Source: Microbacteriaceae bacterium
GTDB taxonomy: Bacteria; Actinomycetota; Actinomycetes; Actinomycetales; Microbacteriaceae
Direction of reading: 5' to 3'
Length of the DNA stretch: 55,171 nucleotides
NCBI GenBank assembly: GCA_024639845.1
Contig: JAHEGG010000007.1
Location: forward strand, 1 to 55,171
Shown here: positions 24,941-33,065 of the stretch, one piece after another
How the letters are laid out: each line of letters begins with the position of its first letter
How positions within the stretch are numbered: position 1 is the first letter of the stretch
Notes under the pieces: model-generated
Database searches by the model: none
Seen by the model: the letters and a program-made list of their open reading frames with translations, nothing else
What the model was told of the DNA's origin: nothing
Program-made: the position numbers and the translations under genes

Positions 24941-25076
24941 CAGCATCAAGAGCGGTCGCAAGACCCGGCAACCTACCCACTGGAAAGGTGCCCAAACGAT
25001 GTGGTCAGACGGCATCCGTCGATCTGGCAACCAGTGGGAGGCAGCTCCCGCGCAAATCTAGCAAGGGAGCATTTTC
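24941..25076 (+). ncRNA. SAM-IV (SAM-I/IV clan) riboswitch with a translational switch
   Basis: The SAM-clan core is present: AAGAG, then a GGTC-GCAA-GACC hairpin, CCGGCAACC (24965-24973) and AGGTGCC (24986-24992). P1 is GCATC (24943-24947) with GATGT (24998-25002); P3 is ACCT/AGGT; a P5-like hairpin GACGG-cat-CCGTC is at 25008-25020. The P3 loop CCCACTGG (24976-24983) is fully complementary to CCAGTGGG (25031-25038), the pseudoknot that distinguishes SAM-IV from SAM-I; GGCAA stands before its 3' strand as in known SAM-IV. Next, GCTCCC (25044-25049) can pair either with GGGAG (25036-25040), which overlaps the pseudoknot strand, or with the ribosome site GGGAGC (25065-25070). SAM binding should free GCTCCC to cover the ribosome site. 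Confidence 0.85.
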
Positions 25077-25844
25077 ATGCCTGACAACCGCAAACACCAC
25101 ACCATCAGCATCGCGTTCACGCACGATCTGGCCGCCAATGCCGACCGAAAGCCTCCTCAAGAGAGCGTCTTCGACTCTTATGCCAACCAGCACTACCGAC
25201 TAAAGCTCGACGGTCGCCTCTTTCAAATCGCGCCGATCGACCAACCAACGCAGTTGCCCGAAACCGACGAGCGACCCGTTGCCCCAGGCTACATCATCAG
25301 CGCTTGGAACCCCAACGGCGACCCGGCCTTGGAGAACGACAACGATGAAGCCAACGACCGACTCGAGCAAGACCTCGCCGGCTTCAGTTACACGCCGCTG
25401 GTCACGCTGGCCCGCAACTCCCGCTGGATCGAGCGCTCGTTTTTGGTGCACGGCATCAACCGCAAGAAGGCCGTCTCGCTGGCCCGCAAATATGGGCAGA
25501 AGGGGTTGGTGGCACTCACCGACCGCACGCTCGAGGTGATTTTGGTCGATGAACCGACACCAGAGAACTCGAAGACGCTCAAAGTCATCGAACTACCGGC
25601 CGCACCTTGCCCGCTAATGCTCGAGTTTGACGCCGAGAATGAGTGCCGACCATACGGCGGCCCGTGGACCAGTTCGTCGATTCACGCCGCGGCGATCTGG
25701 GGTTTTCAGAGCAAGCTGTTAGTAAACGCACTCGGATGCTCGGCCTGTCAGAAACCCGAACAGCCCTACCGTCAGCGAACCGGCGCTACCGCAATCAACC
25801 GTGCGGCTGTGCCAAGTCGCTTCGGTGGCTGGCAGTGGATGTAG
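25077..25844 (+). CDS. DUF3293 domain protein under SAM-riboswitch control
   Basis: A 255-aa soluble protein. Residues 71-150 fit DUF3293: GYIISAWNPNG, an acidic stretch with DEANDRLEQDL, ERSFLVHGI, and AVSLARKYGQKGLVALTD. The C-terminal third is not part of that domain and has cysteines at 178, 190, 221 and 224 (CSAC), which could bind a metal. Function unknown. The riboswitch ahead implies that the protein is made when S-adenosylmethionine is low, so a role in methionine, SAM or sulfur supply is a reasonable inference. GGGAGC is 7 nt before the ATG and is part of the switch. No partner gene follows in the same direction within 180 bp. Confidence 0.78.
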   Translation: MPDNRKHHTISIAFTHDLAANADRKPPQESVFDSYANQHYRLKLDGRLFQIAPIDQPTQLPETDERPVAPGYIISAWNPNGDPALENDNDEANDRLEQDLAGFSYTPLVTLARNSRWIERSFLVHGINRKKAVSLARKYGQKGLVALTDRTLEVILVDEPTPENSKTLKVIELPAAPCPLMLEFDAENECRPYGGPWTSSSIHAAAIWGFQSKLLVNALGCSACQKPEQPYRQRTGATAINRAAVPSRFGGWQWM

Positions 25845-26023
25845 AGAAGGGAGGAGTATTGTTTGACACTGTGTCTGAGCTCTATTGAAACCTCGTAGGC
25901 AGCACAAATGTTGTGGGTTGGCCCGTGCGCTTTATTCAAATCGCTCTGGGCTCGGCTACCTCTAGCTGGCATCATTTAATTAAGAGTGCGATAACGTCTT
26001 ACTGAGTCCACTGAAGGGGAAAA

Positions 26024-26689
26024 ATGGAAATTAAAGTTCACTCGCATCGTCACGCACTTGAGCTCTTAGAGACTGTTCCCGAATACAAAGTCTTGTGGCG
26101 TGAAGTGCTACAGGCAATCGAGAGCGTTGACGATGAATCAGTCATTGCACATTTCAGGGCGAATTTCGAGGGTAAGGCTGTCAAAAGCATTTCCAGGTCG
26201 ATAAACACTTTGCTTGACACCGCACTCTCTGAGCTCGATTGGAAAAGTCAGAGCCAAATTTTTGCCGAATCTGAGTACGGGGACCACGCCTGGCGATTAG
26301 ATTTTGCCAAATCCTTTGACGTTTCTGGTGTTCAAGGAGTTGGCACAGCAGATAGCAAATCTGGAATATCAATCGAAGTTGCGTTTAACCACCAAGGGAA
26401 CATCTCTTGGAACCTCATTAAACCGGTAATCGCTTCTGAGATAAATCATGTGCCAAAAGCTATTCAAACTAGCTTGGGTATCGTAATTGCCGCAACGAGC
26501 GAACTCAAGGCTATGGGTGGGTTTGACTCTGCTGTCGGCACTTTCGAGAACTATGTCAGTAACCTGCTCCCTCTGAGAAATCTACTTACCGTTCCGATTG
26601 CCGTAGTCGGGTTGAAAGCGTTTGAGTCATTTAAGGTCGTGCATGAAAAAGCCGGGAGCCAAAATTTCGGGCGAATTGAACTAATTTAA
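26024..26689 (+). CDS. BglII-family type II restriction endonuclease
   Basis: A 221-aa protein. The central part RLDFAKSFDVSGVQ...SGISIEVAFNHQGNISWNLIKPVI (D93, E118) has the pattern of the BglII/BstYI nuclease family, where an Asp and a Glu in a strand pair bind the metal. It would cut unmodified DNA; the recognition site cannot be read from the sequence. AAGGGGAAAA precedes the ATG. The gene is AT-richer than the housekeeping genes and converges with a C5-cytosine methylase gene, overlapping its end by 4 nt. The two presumably form one restriction-modification system. Confidence 0.78.
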   Translation: MEIKVHSHRHALELLETVPEYKVLWREVLQAIESVDDESVIAHFRANFEGKAVKSISRSINTLLDTALSELDWKSQSQIFAESEYGDHAWRLDFAKSFDVSGVQGVGTADSKSGISIEVAFNHQGNISWNLIKPVIASEINHVPKAIQTSLGIVIAATSELKAMGGFDSAVGTFENYVSNLLPLRNLLTVPIAVVGLKAFESFKVVHEKAGSQNFGRIELI

Positions 26690-27957
26690 CTTCTAGAAAG
26701 CTCATGTGCCAGAATTTTACCTACCCGTTCTATAAGACCCACAACGAGGGCATTTCCCATAAAGAAAGCCCGTTTTATGTCCGATATTTGCTCGGCGTTT
26801 GCATCTAACTTCGTCCAGTTGTCGGGGAAACCATTGAGTCGCTCAAGCTCCAGCGGTGTCAGCCGGCGGTACCCTTTTTCGGTCCTGATGACGTGTTTAA
26901 AGCGAGAAGGTGCTGCACCTCCTTCTCCGGTGATGATAGTCCTGGCAGGGTTTGTCAGAAGATCAGGGAATGCCATTTTCCCCTCTGAGTAGTTGAAACT
27001 GGCACCTGATTCCTTGTGAACGCGTTGAATAGTTTTTGCACCTTTCAAATATTCCCAATCAGAAATTCGACTCTCTGGAATCCAATAGCTCTCAGGGACC
27101 TCGGAATCAGGAATAACTATGTCGCCTAGCGTCATTTTTTTTGCAGCTTCAACCGTCTCTACACGTGCGGTGTAGGCCTTTCCGTTGAAATAAGTCCCTG
27201 CGTTCAGAAATGGCGAAATCTTAAGGCCCTTTCCGAAGTTGAGAGATAGGTCTTCAGGAGGAGAAGAGAGATCGATTTCGGTCACGCGAGCTCCAGGAAG
27301 CACAGGAAACGCTCTGGCTAGGACCCCGGATTTACAAATCACTGAACCTGGGGAAAAGTTAGTATCTCTGTCCAGCGTGTCAACTCTTCGTCCGATAATG
27401 AACACTCGAATTCGTCTTTGAGGGAAACCAATTTCAGCCGCGTTAATCACTCGCCATTCGACGAGATAGCCAAGATCACCTAATGTCTTCAACATAATTG
27501 CGAAATCTCTACCTCGCTGGCTGGACGGCGACTTGAGAAGACGGTCGACATTTTCAAGAAAAACAAATTTAGGTTTTTTTATCTCAACGATTGATCGGAT
27601 TTCCCACCAAAGTACCCCCTTTTTACCTTCTAAACCCTTCGAAGAATTCAGGCTTTTGGCAACCGAGTAGTCCTGACAGGGAAATCCCCCCACAAGCAGG
27701 TCAGCTTCTGGTAACGCGTTTTCGTCAACCTTAAGTCTGCTAACGATTTCTGCGATGTCCTCGTTGGAATGCCCCTTCGGCCCGAACCTCGCAACATAAC
27801 AGGATGACGCAGGTTGAGCCTTAGTTGATGGTTCCCATTGGTTGGAAAACACGGTTGCAAAATTGGCTCGCGCAAGCCCGACCCTGAAACCACCGACACC
27901 TGCGAAGAGTTCGGCGACGGTTCCAACAGGGTTGCTTGGTTCTTCGAAATTTGCCAA
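26686..27957 (-). CDS. DNA (cytosine-5) methyltransferase
   Basis: A 423-aa protein with the C5-methylase motifs in order: I, AELFAGVGGFRVGL; IV, GGFPCQDYSVA with catalytic C94; VI, FLENVDRLL; VIII, PQRRIRVFIIG; IX-X, RRLTPLELERLNGFPDNW and FFMGNALVVGL. It should protect host DNA against the convergent BglII-family nuclease. The start is TTG 27957, 5 nt after the stop of the upstream DUF262 gene, so expression is probably coupled to it. The region between motifs VIII and IX is the target recognition domain. Confidence 0.93.
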   Translation of the reverse strand: MANFEEPSNPVGTVAELFAGVGGFRVGLARANFATVFSNQWEPSTKAQPASSCYVARFGPKGHSNEDIAEIVSRLKVDENALPEADLLVGGFPCQDYSVAKSLNSSKGLEGKKGVLWWEIRSIVEIKKPKFVFLENVDRLLKSPSSQRGRDFAIMLKTLGDLGYLVEWRVINAAEIGFPQRRIRVFIIGRRVDTLDRDTNFSPGSVICKSGVLARAFPVLPGARVTEIDLSSPPEDLSLNFGKGLKISPFLNAGTYFNGKAYTARVETVEAAKKMTLGDIVIPDSEVPESYWIPESRISDWEYLKGAKTIQRVHKESGASFNYSEGKMAFPDLLTNPARTIITGEGGAAPSRFKHVIRTEKGYRRLTPLELERLNGFPDNWTKLDANAEQISDIKRAFFMGNALVVGLIERVGKILAHELSRS

Positions 27958-27962
27958 AGCAA

Positions 27963-29807
27963 TTAGTCCTCGATAGATGGCATCTGGATGCCGAAGGTGT
28001 CACAAAGGTCCAAGGCAAGCAGAGTCCAATACAAATTTGCACGGCGTTTCACAGCTTCTGGTGACCAAGCGGCCACGGTCGCCGGGGACAGCTCCTTGAT
28101 GAGATCTGCTTGGGCAATCCTTTCTGCATCTCCTGCAAATTCGCCGATTTCTAAACCATTTAGCCATTTGGTTAGCAAAAGCCCAGATGCGGCAAAGTAG
28201 ACCTGTTTGTTTTCAGGGTCGTAAGCTCCTGCTAAACGGTTTAGTCGAGGGTTCAGTAAAGTGAGATTACCCAACCCGTGTACTACTTCGCTGGTCCAAG
28301 TAGGATCTTCGGTATCAGTGCCTTCAATTAGTGCCTGAGGGTGAATGTGCTCTAAATGGTATCCCTCATCGCTCTCGTCCTCAGGGTTTTTGCAAGCTCT
28401 CAGGTACTCACTTACAGCCAATGCTTCGGCGGCAGCCTTTTTCTGGACACGTCGGTTGATTCTGGCAAGCACGTACCGAATGCGGTTTTTTTCTGTTTCA
28501 TTGTCGTACGACCAACCAAGCATTTGAAATCGAATTGCACGGATTAGTGTTTCCATGCCTGAAATAGCTTCTGTAGAAGCGTCTCTCACGTCGGCGCGTG
28601 AGGCGTCGTGGGGTAAATCGCGGACTTTGTTTGCCCATGGCGCAATAATGCGCTCAAAAACTTGTGGCAACTCTTTGGATAGCAGTGAAACAACAGCTCT
28701 ATCTTCAACGATTCGCGCTAATTCTTGTTGCGCTTGCGCGTTTGTTAAGTGCGCTCCGGCTAGCAGAACTGGTAGGTGTTGTATCTGCCCAAAATACTTT
28801 GTCCCAACGAAATGTTCAGTTGCCTGACCAGACGCAGTGAGGCCTAAACCGAGGTTGGCAAGTTCTTTCGCACGTAGTGGAAGGCTTGTCCCGAAAGACT
28901 GAGCGTCTACCGTACCTTCATGAATCAGCTTTTCCCATCCTTTGAAGACTTTTTTATTCGAGAAAGACTCACCAACGCGAGCGGAAAGCATGGATTTCAT
29001 TAAGAAGTCCATCGATCCGACGCGGCCCTTGCATCGGAATAGCTCCTTGAGGGCTTCTTCCCAGGCGTTCGAGATGGATACGTATTCAGCCTCAGATACT
29101 CTTTGGAAAAGCAAGTTTTTTAGCAAATCAGCGGAGTTGAGCCTCAGTCCTCGGTTGTTCAGTTTTGCAAAAACATCGAGTGCCTGCGCTTGGTCCGGCA
29201 CACTCAGTCTGACTAAATAAACATCGTTTGAAATGCGGGTGAATAAGTGCAAAAGTTTTTCGTAGTTTCCATCATCAGTGACGAAACCATCGACAAAGTC
29301 CTCAAGTTGCTCAAAGGCTGACTTTATGTTTTTCTGAGTGTTGTTTATCGTACGGGCCGGGAGTTTCTTCCCAGTAACAAGTAAGTTGATTAGTTCGTCC
29401 CCGCCTGGGGCAACGGACAAACGGGGTCGAATGACACCTTGATTGCTGAACCAAGTCATGCTGTTGACCTGATGGATGTTTTGTTCGAGCACTCCAGGCA
29501 TCGCTGGCGAAACGTATGAATTAAGAGTTTTGCGAATCGCCAACAAGAGCAAAAACAGCGTCGTGGTTCTTTGCTGACCATCAACGAGGGACCATTGCTC
29601 AGCACCTTCATGGGGCGCGGCGATGACTTGCCCTAGCAGGTAATACGGGTCTTCATCATTCAGAAACTCCGTCAGGTCGGTTATAAGATCCTGAATTTGG
29701 TCACGTCCCCAAGCATATTCTCTTTGGTACACCGGAACGGCGTATGACTCTGCGAAGCCAAAGAACGCGCCGACTGACAATAGGTTTTCCTGTGGTGCTG
29801 TTGGCAT
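27963..29807 (-). CDS. GmrSD-type DUF262/DUF1524 protein
   Basis: A 614-aa protein with an N-terminal DUF262 domain: YQREYAW (27-33) and VDGQQRTTT (75-83), the nucleotide-binding/ParB-like signature. The C-terminal DUF1524 domain has HLEHIHPQ and LGNLTLLNPRLN, an HNH-like nuclease core. Fused GmrS-GmrD proteins are NTP-dependent nucleases that attack phage DNA with modified bases. Here it heads an operon with the C5-methylase, so it may be an accessory defence enzyme. ATG 29807 was chosen over an upstream start because GGAGACGAC precedes it and the preceding 53 residues look non-coding. Confidence 0.88.
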   Translation of the reverse strand: MPTAPQENLLSVGAFFGFAESYAVPVYQREYAWGRDQIQDLITDLTEFLNDEDPYYLLGQVIAAPHEGAEQWSLVDGQQRTTTLFLLLLAIRKTLNSYVSPAMPGVLEQNIHQVNSMTWFSNQGVIRPRLSVAPGGDELINLLVTGKKLPARTINNTQKNIKSAFEQLEDFVDGFVTDDGNYEKLLHLFTRISNDVYLVRLSVPDQAQALDVFAKLNNRGLRLNSADLLKNLLFQRVSEAEYVSISNAWEEALKELFRCKGRVGSMDFLMKSMLSARVGESFSNKKVFKGWEKLIHEGTVDAQSFGTSLPLRAKELANLGLGLTASGQATEHFVGTKYFGQIQHLPVLLAGAHLTNAQAQQELARIVEDRAVVSLLSKELPQVFERIIAPWANKVRDLPHDASRADVRDASTEAISGMETLIRAIRFQMLGWSYDNETEKNRIRYVLARINRRVQKKAAAEALAVSEYLRACKNPEDESDEGYHLEHIHPQALIEGTDTEDPTWTSEVVHGLGNLTLLNPRLNRLAGAYDPENKQVYFAASGLLLTKWLNGLEIGEFAGDAERIAQADLIKELSPATVAAWSPEAVKRRANLYWTLLALDLCDTFGIQMPSIED

Positions 29808-30163
29808 GTCGTCTCCATTAGAAAATCGCAAGTGTTGAAATCTTGTATTCCTTGATCTTACGGGATCCAACGGACATTTTTCTGGATCCACACCGGCACA
29901 GATTCCTAAATTGGGTTTCTCAACGCCAAATCCTCCGACGTCAGCACTCCCGATGCACGTTCCCACGTTCTTTGAGCGGAGGTGCCAGGAACGTGGAAAG
30001 AGTTTTGAAGTGAATTTTAGGATGTTTCCTTTAGCTCTTTGCCTTGGCGGCGCTACTCATGAAGTCTTTCGAGGAAGTTACCGCAGAAAGGGACACAAAC
30101 TCCAATGGTGGTAGGCATCAGCCCGATTGTCTCCGATAGTTGCATCTCAGCTAAGCTCCCAAT
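29808..30163. other. Divergent gap between the GmrSD-type gene and the 170-aa protein
   Basis: A 356-bp region between two divergently read genes. It should hold the promoter of the GmrSD-methylase operon, but I see no clear -35/-10 pair. A plus-strand open frame of 67 codons runs through it without a convincing ribosome site or family match. No repeats stand out. Confidence 0.4.
30152..30157 (+). promoter_or_regulatory. Leaderless -10 element of the 170-aa protein gene
   Basis: TAAGCT, 6 nt before ATG 30164. Confidence 0.5.
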
Positions 30164-30676
30164 ATGAGTGCACAGTTTCAGACATTCCCCAAGTCGATGG
30201 CAACACCGAGCAAAGTTTTGGATGCGATTTCTGTCTTCAACAACAATTTCACAAGAATCGATTCGCATGCGCAGACTGACCTACAGAGTAATGATGTACT
30301 AGCGATTTTGCGTGAGGAACTGATTGATGTTGGATTTGAAATCGAAAAGGGGAAAGCTGCTGACCAAAAAATCAAGGTCGCAGTTTTGTACGGTCTAAAC
30401 GGTCTTACTACTAAGACTTTTGACGCCGACGGTTTCCACCGGAAGCTGGGAATTGTTTTAGAAGTAGAGGCTGGAAGGGCAGTGTCGAACTACCAGTTCC
30501 TCAAGGACCTGTTTCAAGCGTGCGCCATGCAAGAAGCAAAACATCTCATGATTGCGGTTAGAAATGACTACCGCGGAGGCAAAGATTTCGAGAAGGTGTT
30601 GAGCTTCATGGAGACGCTCTATGCCTCAGCCCGACTTACGTTGCCGCTAGAGTCGGTTACCATAATTGGTTACTAG
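30164..30676 (+). CDS. Unknown protein with possible PD-(D/E)XK nuclease core
   Basis: A 170-aa soluble protein I cannot assign to a family with certainty. A helical N-terminal half is followed by FDADGFHRKLGIVLEVEAGRAVSNYQFLKDL; the D89...E100-V-E102 arrangement on a strand, followed by a helix, is like the core of PD-(D/E)XK nucleases. The C-terminal part LMIAVRNDYRGGKDFEKVLSFMETLY would complete the fold. It lies next to the restriction-modification genes, which fits a DNA-cleaving role, but this is inference. Its end overlaps the convergent sugar-kinase gene by 4 nt. Confidence 0.6.
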   Translation: MSAQFQTFPKSMATPSKVLDAISVFNNNFTRIDSHAQTDLQSNDVLAILREELIDVGFEIEKGKAADQKIKVAVLYGLNGLTTKTFDADGFHRKLGIVLEVEAGRAVSNYQFLKDLFQACAMQEAKHLMIAVRNDYRGGKDFEKVLSFMETLYASARLTLPLESVTIIGY

Positions 30677-31617
30677 AGGGCCTCTAGCACCTCTGCGAGT
30701 TCACGCTTCGTAGGCGGCTCACACCCCGCACGTTCGCAGGTGATTGAGGCGGCGATGCCTGCCACGTGCACGAAGTGCTGCAGAGCATCCGCTGGTATTT
30801 GGTTTAGGTCTTTGCCTAGGTAACCCTCGTCTTGAAGTTGGCCGAGAAGGTTGGCGCAGAACGTATCGCCGGCTCCGACGGTGTCGACCACGTTGATCTT
30901 GCGGCTAGGCACGTCGTAGCGCTCGCTGCCCCTGAAAATGCTGGTGCCGTCGGCTCCGCGGGTGATTAGAACAAGTGCGGTTTGGGCCCATTCGGTGGCT
31001 ACATCGTCGACGTTGCGGGCGCCTTGGTAGAGCCATTCGATGTCTTCGTCGCTGGCTTTGATGATGTGGCTGAAGGCGTTGACGCGCTCTACACGGATGC
31101 GCTCGTGATCGGGGTCGAAGCCCAGGGCGGCGCGAATGTTGATGTCGTGCGAAATGGTGATGCCGGTGGTGTTTTTGGCCGCCCATGCCTCGATCACCAG
31201 GTTGCCAGGCTCCATGGCCATGGTGAGGCAGCCGAATTGAATGCAGTTGACGCCCATGTCGGTGAGCTGGTAGTTGGTGGGTAGTTCAGCCGGGGTCCAG
31301 CCCCAGTCGGCGGTGCCGTTGACATAGAACGAGTAGGTTGGCGAGCCGGCCTCGTTGAGTGAAACGATGGCGAGGGTTGAGTTGTCTTTGGTGACGATCG
31401 AATTGCCGTAGTTCACGCCGTTGTCGTCTAGGCGCTTGCGAATGATGTCGCCGAAGCGGTCTGTGCTCATGCGGGCATAGAAGGTGTGGGCGGCGCCGCG
31501 GCGGGCGAGGGCGAGGGCGACGTTGGCGTTGGCTCCACCGACGATGGCGTTGAAAGCCCCTGGCTGGTAGCGGTTTTCGATCAGGTCGATCAGGGCTTCG
31601 CCAATAACAAGAATCAT
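30673..31617 (-). CDS. PfkB-family carbohydrate kinase (fructokinase-like)
   Basis: A 314-aa ribokinase-fold enzyme. It begins ILVIGEALIDLI, has the substrate motif GGANANVALALARRG, and ends with the PfkB signature DTVGAGDTFCANLL, whose Asp is the catalytic base. It probably phosphorylates fructose or a similar sugar with ATP; DxxGE-type start and length fit fructokinases, but the substrate is not proven. Return to native codon use marks the right border of the defence region. Leaderless start. Confidence 0.9.
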   Translation of the reverse strand: MILVIGEALIDLIENRYQPGAFNAIVGGANANVALALARRGAAHTFYARMSTDRFGDIIRKRLDDNGVNYGNSIVTKDNSTLAIVSLNEAGSPTYSFYVNGTADWGWTPAELPTNYQLTDMGVNCIQFGCLTMAMEPGNLVIEAWAAKNTTGITISHDINIRAALGFDPDHERIRVERVNAFSHIIKASDEDIEWLYQGARNVDDVATEWAQTALVLITRGADGTSIFRGSERYDVPSRKINVVDTVGAGDTFCANLLGQLQDEGYLGKDLNQIPADALQHFVHVAGIAASITCERAGCEPPTKRELAEVLEAL

Positions 31618-31623
31618 GACTCA

Positions 31624-31629
31624 AGACTA
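31624..31629 (-). promoter_or_regulatory. Leaderless -10 element of the sugar-kinase gene
   Basis: TAGTCT on the minus strand, 6 nt before ATG 31617. Confidence 0.55.
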
Positions 31630-31666
31630 GCGATTGCGCGGGCGCTCGCCGATTGGGTTTGCGAGG

Positions 31667-32017
31667 TTAGCCTTCGAGCTCGGCCATGCGCGCCTTAACC
31701 AGCTTGGTCAGCAGCGACTTGGGCAGCGGCGCATCTGAGGCAACCTGAAAAGACGCCTTCGACACCACGAACTCGGCGAGGTCGTCGGCCAGCGCGGTCA
31801 TCACGTCGGCGCTTTGTGGCGAATAAGAGATGTGGGACTTGTGGGCACACAGACCAGCCACGAACTTGCCGTTGAACTTGAACATCGCAGACTTCCAGGC
31901 GAACGACTGCTCGAGGCGGGGTTCGATTTCTAGGATGCTCGCCCGCATCGCCAGCAGAGTGCTGCGTTTTGGCTCATCCTGCGATTCGATGTATTCGGTA
32001 ACTTCTTGTTCAGACAT
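31667..32017 (-). CDS. DUF1801/YdhG-like protein
   Basis: A 116-aa protein of the DUF1801 (YdhG, iron-chaperone-like) fold: EVTEYIESQDEPKRSTLLAMRASILEIEPRLEQSFAWKSAMFKFNGKFVAGLCAHKSHISY, then a C-terminal helix KSLLTKLVKARMAELEG. The family resembles frataxin-like folds but its function in bacteria is unclear. The gene is divergent from the membrane-protein gene at 32058, and both have leaderless promoters within a 40-bp gap. Confidence 0.75.
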   Translation of the reverse strand: MSEQEVTEYIESQDEPKRSTLLAMRASILEIEPRLEQSFAWKSAMFKFNGKFVAGLCAHKSHISYSPQSADVMTALADDLAEFVVSKASFQVASDAPLPKSLLTKLVKARMAELEG

Positions 32018-32023
32018 GTTTTG

Positions 32024-32029
32024 AGTCTA
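32024..32029 (-). promoter_or_regulatory. Leaderless -10 element of the DUF1801 gene
   Basis: TAGACT on the minus strand, 6 nt before ATG 32017. Confidence 0.55.
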
Positions 32030-32045
32030 GAGATGCCTTGAGCGG

Positions 32046-32051
32046 TAGCCT
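32046..32051 (+). promoter_or_regulatory. Leaderless -10 element of the membrane-protein gene
   Basis: TAGCCT, 6 nt before ATG 32058; back to back with the promoter at 32024-32029. Confidence 0.55.
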
Positions 32052-32057
32052 GAGACC

Positions 32058-33056
32058 ATGAACAAGAAAATGCGCGGGGCGGTTCTGCTACCACTCATTG
32101 GTTTAAATGTCACCTGGGTCATCTTTTGGTTCGGCAACTGGGCAAGTCACCTCGAGAGCCGCGCACAGACTGATGCATCGGGAAACTGGGTAGGAGCGCA
32201 AGAAGTTAGCGCTTCGACTTTTCTCTATCTCGCTGGCATCGCAGCGTTCGCAGTGATCTCGAGTATTGCCCAACGCATGGCCGATGCCGAGCACTTCGCC
32301 TCGCCAGACTCGAAGGTGGCACACGCCGCATTCCGGTTCGCGTCGCTCGCTGTGATTCTGAGCCTGGTCGCCGGAGCAATTTTCGCGATCACCACTTTCT
32401 TGGCCTCGTTCGACAACTATCGGGTAGCCGACCCGACTCCCGGCGGTCGCTTTTTCGGCACATATTTGCCGATCATCCTTGCCACTGCGCTCGAAATTTG
32501 GGTGCTGCTGCGTGCCACCGTTTATCGCAAATCAAACCGCATCGACGTTGCAGAGGGGTCGAAGGCCAGCGCGCAACAGCGCGCCATGATCCTTGGATAT
32601 TCGTTGCCCGTGCTTGCCACTGCGCTCGGCATCATTATTGGGCTAGTTTTCTGGGACATCCAAGGCCGGTCACTCGACACTTGGGTTTGGGTGCTGATTC
32701 AAGCCCTGATCGCCGTCGGAATCGTGTTGGGCACTCGTTTCGCCATGGCATCTAAGTCAGCCCAGGCCGAACCCAAACCTCGGATGCGCAACGCAGCAGC
32801 ACTCGGGGCGGTAAACCTCAACTATGTGCTTTCGATCGTTTTCGCGGCCGTCGTAACCCTGATGAGCTTTGCAATGTCGGCCGACTCGTTTGGGGTGCTC
32901 GGAAGCGAAATGTATAAGGGTGTCGAGCTGGGCTGGTTCCTGGCAAAGGTGCTCCCCGCCTACCTGCTTCTGGTTTTGGTCACGTATGGCCTTTGGGCAA
33001 CCTTTTCGCTTCGTCACAAGGATGAACAAGTCAAGGTTGCTGACCAGTCAGCCTAG
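32058..33056 (+). CDS. Multi-span membrane protein of unknown function
   Basis: A 332-aa protein with about eight hydrophobic segments, the first directly after MNKKMRG. No transporter or enzyme motif is recognisable. Two extracytoplasmic loops carry Gly/Asp-rich stretches (SRAQTDASGNWVGAQ and FDNYRVADPTPGGRFFG). A soluble linker with KSNRIDVAEGSKASAQQRAM divides it into two halves. It is followed at once by the HAD phosphatase gene, which however has its own leaderless promoter inside the end of this gene. Confidence 0.75.
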   Translation: MNKKMRGAVLLPLIGLNVTWVIFWFGNWASHLESRAQTDASGNWVGAQEVSASTFLYLAGIAAFAVISSIAQRMADAEHFASPDSKVAHAAFRFASLAVILSLVAGAIFAITTFLASFDNYRVADPTPGGRFFGTYLPIILATALEIWVLLRATVYRKSNRIDVAEGSKASAQQRAMILGYSLPVLATALGIIIGLVFWDIQGRSLDTWVWVLIQALIAVGIVLGTRFAMASKSAQAEPKPRMRNAAALGAVNLNYVLSIVFAAVVTLMSFAMSADSFGVLGSEMYKGVELGWFLAKVLPAYLLLVLVTYGLWATFSLRHKDEQVKVADQSA

Positions 33057-33059
33057 GCT
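33054..33059 (+). promoter_or_regulatory. Leaderless -10 element of the HAD phosphatase gene
   Basis: TAGGCT, 6 nt before GTG 33066. It overlaps the stop codon region of the upstream gene. Confidence 0.55.
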
Positions 33060-33065
33060 AGAGGC

